Part shown: piece after piece, positions 36,165 to 64,000 of the stretch | Layout of the letters: every line of letters begins with the position of its first letter | Position numbering within the stretch: the first letter of the stretch is position 1 | From: Apostichopus japonicus | Lineage: Eukaryota > Echinodermata > Holothuroidea > Aspidochirotida > Stichopodidae | Length of the DNA stretch: 64,000 nt | Assembly (NCBI RefSeq): GCF_037975245.1 | Contig: NC_092566.1 | Span: 17,579,001 to 17,643,000 of the forward strand | Direction of reading: 5' to 3' | Notes under the pieces: generated by a model | The model's input: only the letters and a program-made list of their open reading frames with translations | Databases searched by the model: none | What the model was told of the DNA's origin: nothing | Translations under genes and position numbers: made by a program

Positions 36165-36960
36165 ATGTAATCGTCCCATGGGTGCATATATTCTCTCCAT
36201 ACAACTTGTGTTTTATTAACTGCTACTTATCCAAGCAAATGTTGAGGTGTATATACGTTGGCACAGGGCCATTGTTATTTCAACTATCATTGTATTTTGT
36301 CATTATGTTTAGTCTATTTCTACTTGTAAATAAAACAGAAGAAGCTTTATTTCGGGTACTGTACACAAATGCACCATAGTGCTTTATATGTAATCGTCCC
36401 ATGGGGCATATAATCTCTCTTTCTCCATACCATTTGTTATTATTTTACTTTCTCTGTTCACTGCTACTTATCAAGCAAATGTTGAGGTTAATATACGTTG
36501 AGGAGTGTTAGCTCAGTGGTTAACGCTGGTGCCTTTCAATCATAAGGTCCAGAGTTCGAGTCACTCCAAGATTAATGTATGTCGTCCAGTTACAGAATTG
36601 TTGACAACTGACAATTCATATGAATCTATGAGACTGACTTCGGTCAGCTTGAGGCTTTGATAAGTCAATGATGGCTTCTTCGCGAGTTCCTGCTTCTAAA
36701 AATACATACATACGTTGAGACAAAGCCACTGATTTCAAGTTTTCATTGTCTTCTGTAATAACGGTTAGTTTATTTCTACTTGTAAATACAACAGACGAAA
36801 ATGTATTCGGGTACTGTACACAAATGTACTATAGGGCTCGATCGTCCCGAGGGGGCGTATACTATCTCTCCATACCATTTTCCTTTGTTTTTTTATCTTA
36901 CTTGCTCTGTTCACTGTAACATAGTCAAGCCCGTAACCAGACCAAGGCACGGAGGGCGTG
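36165..36960 (+). repeat. Tandem ~220-bp repeat downstream of CLCA copy A (about 2.5 units)
   Basis: Units begin near 36165, 36388 and 36835. Each has (atgta)atcgtccc followed by catat..tctct..ccatac, then gctacttatc..caagcaaatgttgagg in the first two, and ttctacttgtaaata.aacaga with cgggtactgtacacaaatg. A SINE interrupts the second unit. The same arrangement follows copy B. The AATAAA within the first unit (about 36328) could serve as a polyadenylation signal. Confidence 0.7.
36503..36710 (+). repeat. tRNA-derived SINE (unit A)
   Basis: The head is tRNA-like: ggagtgttagctcagtggtt (A box) and gagttcgagtcactcc (B box). A 140-bp body contains gactgacttcggtcagctt and ends in (ATAC)n. It is flanked by the direct repeat tacgttgag (36494-36502 and 36711-36719), a target-site duplication. 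A counterpart sits at about 61967-62207 in unit B. Confidence 0.75.
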
Positions 36961-37367
36961 CCCTCTTCACAGTACAGACTATTTACAGTACTGACTAATA
37001 TCCCCCCTCCACCCCATGGGTGCCATCGTTATATGTACGAAAACTGTAGCACATGACACAAGGTGTGCGTCTCTCCTTACATTGTTGGTGCCCCTCGATA
37101 AAAACTGGTGTCCCTCCATCTAGGCTTTCCTGGCTACGGGCCTTTGCTTACCTACTTACATTTAAAACATAAGTTTCCATTGTTCGTATATTTATGCAGT
37201 CAGATTAGTTTATTTTACGTTTATCAAATTATGAATTACATTACCAAGTGTAAACTGACCGGCTCTGTGCGTTTTTATTGTTTATTCATGTTGATGTTCA
37301 AACAAAAACAAGACCAGAGGTTGACTGGGGCATAAATTGCTACTTGGTCATGTGATCAAACTTGTCA

Positions 37368-37766
37368 GGACATGTCCCCCCCCCCAATATTTTAGGTGGG
37401 GATATAGTATCTAATATCTCCCCCCCCCCCCCCAGTATTTGGTGGCATAGTTTTTTTTTAGCATATTTTTTTATGATATCTCTAGTAATTTCGAAATAGC
37501 AAATGCTAAGATGCAATTTACAAGGCCGGGGAAGTGCCATTTCCAGCGATCTGGAAAGCATTTTCGGCCAAAATTTTCTTTTGCGCTTAGCGCCAACTTG
37601 GCGCCACGCTTAGATAGTTTGCCTACAAGCTTCGCCCCTCCCTTGGCAAATCCCTCGCAAGGCGCCTGCCTAACCGTGTCACAATTTGTTACTATATATG
37701 ACCGAAAGTTGTTTTTACTTTTTTTTCGAAATGAATAGCTAGACGTACCGCATCCGTAATGAAATT

Positions 37767-37820
<54 letters not shown>

Positions 37821-37905
37821 TTTCTGTGACCTGTGGCCGTATAGCATGTTGTCACTCATGAATATTATCATAATATATGTACATCTCTTGTGTATGAGTG
37901 TTAGT
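37368..37905. other. Spacer between duplication units, with poly-C and (AT)n
   Basis: This 538-bp junction has two C-rich runs (around 37375-37385 and 37420-37433), unique sequence, and a 50-bp (AT)n tract (37770-37819). No gene is visible. It has no counterpart before 19041 or after 62869. Confidence 0.6.
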
Positions 37906-37977
37906 TTGGATGACATTCAAGTTATTCTCGTCCTACAACATGTAATATCTTTTACTTTTGTGTCATTCTTTCTCCAG

Positions 37978-39579
37978 CAAACGGTTACTGATGCATCTCC
38001 ATACCTTTACACTGCTACAAAACGTCTTGTCTACCCCAAAAAGGTAATTATATTAGTACCAGAGACATGAAAAGATAAAGACGAATACCAATCCTCCCCC
38101 AAATGCCACTTTTGATACAGTTCATGGAGAGGTAAAAGGACAAGTAAAGTCTAAACCTGCCAGTTGTTCATTATACATAATCCATGTCAAATTCAGATAA
38201 TCTTTTATTCAAAAATAATATAATTTGTTCATGATTTTGAAATTCTTGTTTTTTAGGTATCAACTAATGTTTATTTCCTCTCAATGCATACAAAGCCAAA
38301 CTATCTCGGTTTGAATTTTGTTTTTGTTTAAGACGGAATCAACCCCTCACGATTTATAGCTGATGTTACTCCAATCATTGTTGTGTCCAGAAAGAGATAG
38401 GTTCGAGCGGTGCTGGTGCTGGACACATCTGGAAGTAGGAATGTAAGTCAATATATAAAGCATTATTGTTTTTTGAAACGCACTCGCTTCCTTTGGAACT
38501 GGTATTGCTGCAATGTGACGATCGTTAAAAATGGGACTTTTGCATTGCTCAGATAAAGGTGCGGTATCCATATGGCTCTTCACATGTTACTGAAGTACAG
38601 TCTTATAATGTACATCATATACCGCAAGTTTGGAGAGGACTCGAATAGTATTCATCATTTATTAAATATAGAAGTTTATGCATACTCAGACAAAATAAAC
38701 GAGGAAAACTTTGCTAATGATATACTATTTCTTTTATTTTAATTACTAGCCTGCTTCTTGTGTTTCCTATATGAACTGAAAGTACAATTAAACGTTTCAT
38801 GCAACGTATAAATGACGTTTATTTATAGCGCCACCTCATAAATATGAAAGGTGAAGTTTCTACATGGACTTGTTTGCCATCCTGTAAACTTGAAGTAATC
38901 TTTACATTGTAATCCTAAGTCTGAAACAAGTTGTCCGTAAATCATTGATGTCAAAGGACAGTTTGAATTTCCTAATGGCAATATACATAAAACTCGCAAC
39001 GTACTAGACTAATTTTTAAAGTCTAAATGTCAAAAGATAGAAGTTGGAAGGTTAATACGAAGTCTTGAAATTATTCAGCTATGTTACGCGGAGTTGTTGT
39101 GGCCTTCGTTCTTCTTATTGACTTTATTTCATGTAATGACAAAAGAAGCCCACATGTTAGTTACATAACAAACATAAATAAATAAGTAGTGTAAAATGGG
39201 ACATCTCGGCGACAGATCTATATTGAATTTTAAAGTTGTTTGCAATTTTGTTAGCAGTGTATGGGAAATGTCTCTATTTGATGCAGTAATTGTTGAAAAT
39301 ATTTCTTAGCGTAATATTGAAGCTAAATATATAATCCAATCCTGCAATTTGTGTTTTAAACGTCAGACGAAGGATCGAATCTCATAACTTGCTGTTGCAG
39401 CGAAAAATTGCATTGGACAGTAGCATGGTCGCCCTTGTCAACTTTGATTCGACAGCTATGAGCTTAAGGGACAAACCGTGGTGGACTCTGATGAAATAAG
39501 AAAGAAATTGGCGGATCTTGTACCTACCGGAGCGAATGGTTCAACTTGTATTGGAAAGGGATTGGAAGCTGCTCTTCAG
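37978..39579 (+). pseudogene. CLCA-family relic 2 (duplicate of relic 1 without exon 1)
   Basis: Segments at 37978-38130, 38333-38442 and 39367-39579 match relic 1. The shared TGA in exon 2 is present. The first VWA exon has additional lesions: TAG within KRS and AGG for ATG in the MIDAS (DTSGSR). The second VWA exon retains ISxLAVAAxN and GSTCIGKGLEAALQ around frameshifts. Exon 1 lies outside the duplicated block. Confidence 0.82.
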
Positions 39580-40033
39580 GTATTGATATTTCCTTGTATT
39601 ATATTAAATATAATCATATTTGAATACTGAAATATGAACTAGGGTAGTTGCCGTTCTTTGATTTGTTTAAGAGTACAGTGACGGCTGGGTAAATTTAACA
39701 AGATCTCGTATGACGAAAAACATTGTGAAACTATATTTTGGATCGGGAAAGAAGGCTATACCTTTAAAATTGTGAGAGACATGACCGGGGTTCCAATTAA
39801 CTCTCGGTACCGATGATAAATGCCGTCGTTGCACCTATATATATATTAAGTAATACCCATAAAAATAAAAATCGCAAAACACAACACGTACCGCTTTCAA
39901 TTATGTTACCGTGCACTCATAAATTATTTGCTTGCTCTGATCATCATAAAAATAGAATCATGAAAGTGTTTCAATGTTTTCTTAGCTTCAAGATATATAG
40001 TATTTGATAAAGAATAACACACCAGAAAAACCG

Positions 40034-40105
40034 ACCGGTTTCGTCCATTTGGGACTCATCAGGCGAGGGATCGAACCCGTGGTAAACATTATACCACTTG
40101 CAACA
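40034..40105 (-). repeat. tRNA-derived SINE-like repeat (unit B)
   Basis: Counterpart of 21137-21220, with ccggtttcgtcc, gactcatcaggcga and gatcgaacccgtgg. Slightly more deleted than the unit A copy. Confidence 0.45.
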
Positions 40106-40124
40106 TATTCATTTCTTATTTACG

Positions 40125-40500
40125 GCTTTGCTTGCCAATAACGAGTGGATATTCTGTGTATATTGTCAGATTCAAATCACCAGGGGTGTACTCTGTACAA
40201 TCATAACACTTGGGTAATACGCTTTCAATAACAGTTATACAAAGCCAAGTTATACGCATTCACACACCAGTAGAATCACTGTGGTCGAGTGGTACGGACT
40301 TCGGTCTGTGTTTTTTTGGTATAGGACAAACATGGGTGATTAAATAAGGCACTGTTGCCCCCAGTACCTATCCACATCACCCTTATGAAGCTTTTTTGTT
40401 TCATCTATTTTAATAAGGACCACGTTGTGAACAAAATGTGCAACGTGAAGAATTTCAAAGCTTTTTCAGACAAGAATGATGCTCGTCACTGACAGTCAAT
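40125..40500. repeat. Unit B-specific insertion, possible tRNA-derived repeat
   Basis: Unit A lacks these roughly 375 bp between the SINE remnant and tgaaatttgctag. A segment at about 40277 (actgtggtcgagtggtacgg) resembles a tRNA A box, but I see no convincing B box or ORF. Confidence 0.4.
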
Positions 40501-40679
40501 AAAGTAAGCTTTGAAATTTGCTAGATGTTTTCTTTTTTCATTGTTTATCTATCCGTCACCTATTTTTGGGGGTAAACATGGTAGATGGCAAAGGTGTTCA
40601 TCCGTAGACAAGTCATATATATAATTGGGTCTGATATAAGGAACTTACCGTTACGGTTTATTGGTACATGAAGACGGGG

Positions 40680-40689
40680 TATATATAAA
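40680..40689 (+). promoter_or_regulatory. Candidate TATA box of CLCA copy B
   Basis: TATATATAAA 120 bp upstream of the ATG at 40800, as in copy A. Confidence 0.4.
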
Positions 40690-40799
40690 TCATTCTTAGC
40701 TGTTTTTACAAAGCAGTTGTACATTGGTAAGCAGTGTCTAATGTGTGTAGCAAGTTTTTGGACGTTGGTTATATCACTTCTACTCTCACTACATCAGAA

Positions 40800-61074
<20,275 letters not shown>

Positions 61075-61624
61075 TTACAAAGAGAAGAAGACAATATTTA
61101 AAGGATATTAATTTGTATTCATGCATGGCTATCTTTATATGAAATCTTCCTTATGTGCTTCCCTGTGTATTCAGATGTGAATCATGAAAGGAGACACAAA
61201 ACCAACCGTAATTTGTAGCTGATATGACAGACATCTTTATGATGAACAAATCCTCCAAAAAATATCTTGTTCCGTTTAAAGATATGTTAGTATTCAGATC
61301 ATGTCTGGGAGCTGTCAGTTGTAAATCTGTGATGTCATAGTGCCGTTAAGATCAGAAACCTTTACTTTCTCCTTGTTTTTCGTTTCATATTCTCAAGGAA
61401 CATTTGAAACCCCTGCCATCATTTGGCCCTGAAAAGAGATTCAATATTTTTGAATCAACATTTGGAAAATCCATCTCCGTGAAAGAAAATAATCCTGTAA
61501 TAGATAAAGGAAAACCATAAGGACAATGTAGCACATGCGGGTCGATGATTTCGTATGTAGACTTGACCAAGTCTTTAAACATTGTTAGTGTTAAAATAGT
61601 AGATTTTTAATCTGGAATAAGGCA

Positions 61625-62450
61625 TGTAATCGTCCCATGGGGGCATATATTCTCTCCATACAATTTGTGTTTTATTAACTGCTACTTATCCAAGCAAATG
61701 TTGAGGTGTATATACGTTGGGACAGAGCTATTGCTTGTTTCAACTTTCATTGTATTTTGTAATTATGGTTAGTCTATTTCTACTTGTAAATAAAACAGAA
61801 GAAGCTGTAGATTCGGGTACTGTACACTAATGCACCATAGGGCTCTATATGTAATCGTACCATGGGGGCATATAATCTCTCTTTCTCCATACCACTTGTT
61901 TTGTATTTTACTTTCTCAATTCATTGCTACTTATCAGCAAATGTTGAGGTTTATATAGGCTACATTGAGGAGTGTTAGCTCGGTGGTTAACGCAGGTGCC
62001 TTTCAATCATAAGGTCCCGAGTCACTCCAAGATTAATGTATGCCGTCCAGTAACAGAGTTGTTGACAATTGACAATTCGTAATCATGGCCGTTAAATATG
62101 AATCTAAGAGACTGACTTCGGTCAGCTTGCGGCTTTGATAAGCCAATGATGGCTTCTTCGCGAGTTCCTGCTTGCAGGAGGATCTAAAATACATACATAC
62201 ATACGTTGAGACAGAGCCATTGATTTCAATTTTTCATTGTATTCTGTAATTACGGTTAGTTTATTTCTACTTGTAAATACAACAGACGAAAATGTATTCG
62301 GGTACTTTACACAAATGTACTTTAGGGCTCGATATGTGATCGTCCCGAAGGGGCGTATACTATCTCTCTATACCATTTTCTTCTGTTTTTTATCTTTCTT
62401 TCTCTGTGCACTGATACATATCCAAGCCCGTAACCAGGCCAAGGGACGAA
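61625..62450 (+). repeat. Tandem ~220-bp repeat downstream of CLCA copy B
   Basis: Counterpart of 36165-36960, with three variants of atcgtcccatgg..catat and of ttctacttgtaaata.aacaga. A SINE interrupts the second unit. Confidence 0.65.
61967..62207 (+). repeat. tRNA-derived SINE (unit B)
   Basis: Counterpart of 36503-36710: aggagtgttagctcggtggtt, aaggtcccgagtcactcc and gactgacttcggtcagctt, ending in (ATAC)n. It has extra internal bases (around 62075-62095 and 62172-62180) that are missing from the unit A copy. Confidence 0.7.
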
Positions 62451-62869
62451 GGGCTTGCCCTCTTCACAGTACAGACTATTTACAGTACTGACTACTACCC
62501 CCCCCCCTCCATCCCATGGGTGCCAGTATTATATGTACGAAAACTGTAGCACATGACACAAGGGGTGCGTCTCTCCTTTAAATTGTTGGTGCCCCTCCAT
62601 AAATACTGGTGTCCCTCCATCTTAGAATTCCTGGTTATGGGCCTATGCTTACCTTCTTACATTTAATACAATAGTTTCCATTGTTCGTATATTTATGTAG
62701 TCAGATTAGTTTATTTTACTTTTATCAAATTATGAATAACATTACCAAGTGTAAAGCGACCGGCTCTGTGCGTTTTTATTGTTTATTTATGTTGATGGTT
62801 CAAACAAAAACAAGACCAGAGGTTGACTGGGGCATAACTTGCTACTTGGTCATGTGATCAAACTTGTCA

Positions 62870-63170
62870 TGTGATTAACCATTAGGAGCCTTGCCTTGCA
62901 CGGCTCGATCATGAGGTTTCATTCTGACCATGGATCCAACAGGTGATTCTCGGTGTCTCGAAACAAGCAGCGCATTTGACATCTCGGACCAAGCGGCACA
63001 ACGATTATGAGCCGGTATATCAGTAGGACAATATCTCTTTGGTAAAGGCATTGTCTAAAATAGCAACCAAGTTGAATATTTGATCAGGTAATTATGTGAA
63101 GAATGGTGAGACTGTTTTCTTTATTAGATTTGTATTCTAGTGATTTATGGACTTATGGAAGAATATCGTT
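62870..63170. other. Unique sequence after the duplication, no gene
   Basis: About 300 bp with no similarity to the rest of the window and no ORF. It separates the end of unit B from the satellite array. Confidence 0.5.
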
Positions 63171-63173
63171 TGT

Positions 63174-64000
63174 GTTGTATTTATGTAGACATGCTTGTCA
63201 CAATAACGACTGCATGTCGTATTGCTTGGTATACTAGACACAGGAATGAATCTTAGTTTAGGTATCCTAACATGGTATTTATGTAGACATGCTTGTCACG
63301 CTATAGACTACATGTTGTATTGATTGGTTTAGACACAGGATGGAATCTTAGTTTAGGTATCCTAACATGGTATTTATGTAGACATGCTTGTCACGCTATA
63401 GACTACATGTTGTATTGATTGGTTTAGACACAGGATGGAATCTTAGTTTAGGTATCCTAACATGGTATTTATATAGACATGCTTGTCACGCTATAGACTA
63501 CATGTTGTATTGATTGGTGTAGACACAGGAATGAATCTTAGTTTAGGTATCCTAACATGATATTTATGCAGACATGCTTGTCACGCTATAGACTACGTGT
63601 TGTATTGATTGGTTTAGACACAGGATGGAATCTTAGTTTAGGTATCCTAACATGGTATTTATGTAGACATGCTTGTCACGCTATAGACTGCATGTTGTAT
63701 TGATTGGTGTAGACACAGGAATGAATCTTAGTTTAGGTATCCTAACATGATATTTATGCAGACATGCTTGTCACGCTATAGACTACATGTTGTATTGATT
63801 GGTTTAGACACAGGATGGAATCTTAGTTTAGGTATCCTAACATGGTATTTATGCAGACATGCTTGTCACGCTATAGACTACATGTTGTATTGATTGGTTT
63901 AGACACAGGATGGAATCTTAGTTTAGGTATCCTAACATGGTATTTATGTAGACATGCTTGTCACGCTATAGACTACATGTTGTATTGATTGGTTTAGACA
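63174..64000. repeat. 95-bp satellite array (about 8.7 units, continues beyond the window)
   Basis: Units contain gtagacatgcttgtcacgct, then tgttgtattgattggt, agacacagga, and atcttagtttaggtatccta. The first unit is the most diverged; later ones differ at a few sites. The array reaches the last base, so its full length is unknown. Confidence 0.95.

Larger units (their letters stand above)
19041..37367 (+). repeat. Segmental duplication, unit A (18.3 kb)
   Basis: Sequence from ttggatgacatt at 19041 to gatcaaacttgtca at 37367 is collinear with 37906-62869. It includes most of CLCA relic 1, all of CLCA copy A and about 1.6 kb of 3' flank. Introns as well as exons match, so the duplication was genomic. 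Flanks outside these limits do not match. Confidence 0.85.

Noticed and set aside
40270..40320. A-box-like tRNA segment (gtggtcgagtggtacgg)
   Set aside because: No B box or cloverleaf follows; kept only as part of an unexplained unit B insertion.
63174..64000. Satellite array considered as a CRISPR-like array
   Set aside because: Units are head-to-tail repeats without spacers, in a eukaryotic context.

Overview
The window is eukaryotic: split genes with GT..AG introns, AT-rich intergenic DNA, microsatellites, tRNA-derived SINE-like repeats, MITE-like elements, a Penelope-like retroelement and a LINE fragment. The gene content (a CLCA cluster and an SLC35G-type transporter) and repeat style suggest a marine invertebrate deuterostome, most likely an echinoderm such as a sea cucumber. 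That assignment is inference, and I cannot name the species.

Layout. 1-17.9 kb is gene-poor. It holds one intronless minus-strand ORF for an unrecognised coiled-coil protein (638-1378), a complete intronless minus-strand SLC35G/EamA drug-metabolite transporter (9281-10261), microsatellites and tRNA-like repeats. From 17.9 kb to 61.1 kb, everything recognisable on the plus strand belongs to the CLCA (calcium-activated chloride channel regulator) family. First comes a decayed CLCA relic (17917-20667). Two complete 15-exon CLCA genes follow: copy A (21575-35707) and copy B (40800-61074). A second, partial relic (37978-39579) lies between them. This reflects one tandem segmental duplication: about 19041-37367 (18.3 kb) matches 37906-62869 (25.0 kb). 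Copy B is longer because it gained a Penelope-like element with hammerhead-type motifs, a LINE fragment, a 0.94 kb inverted-repeat element, a 2.2 kb element built of TTTACC/GGTAAA repeats, and other insertions. Copy A has its own smaller insertions. A 95-bp satellite begins at about 63.17 kb and runs off the end.

Both CLCA copies encode a signal peptide, a CLCA N-terminal metalloprotease-like domain (HEWGH), a VWA domain with an intact DxSxS MIDAS motif, beta-rich domains, a Thr-rich stalk, a transmembrane helix and a short basic tail. All exon phases match through exons 1-14, except for one base lost in copy A exon 13. Both copies carry lesions near the 3' end. Copy A has a 1-bp deletion in exon 13 and two in exon 15. 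Copy B has an 11-bp insertion in exon 15, which also creates a phase-compatible splice acceptor. In both, the third zinc-ligand Asp of the family motif is Asn. The copy B stalk has expanded to roughly 165 Thr/Ala-rich residues. I see no operon-like or CRISPR-like system; the novelty is in the CLCA copies and in the mobile elements that distinguish them.
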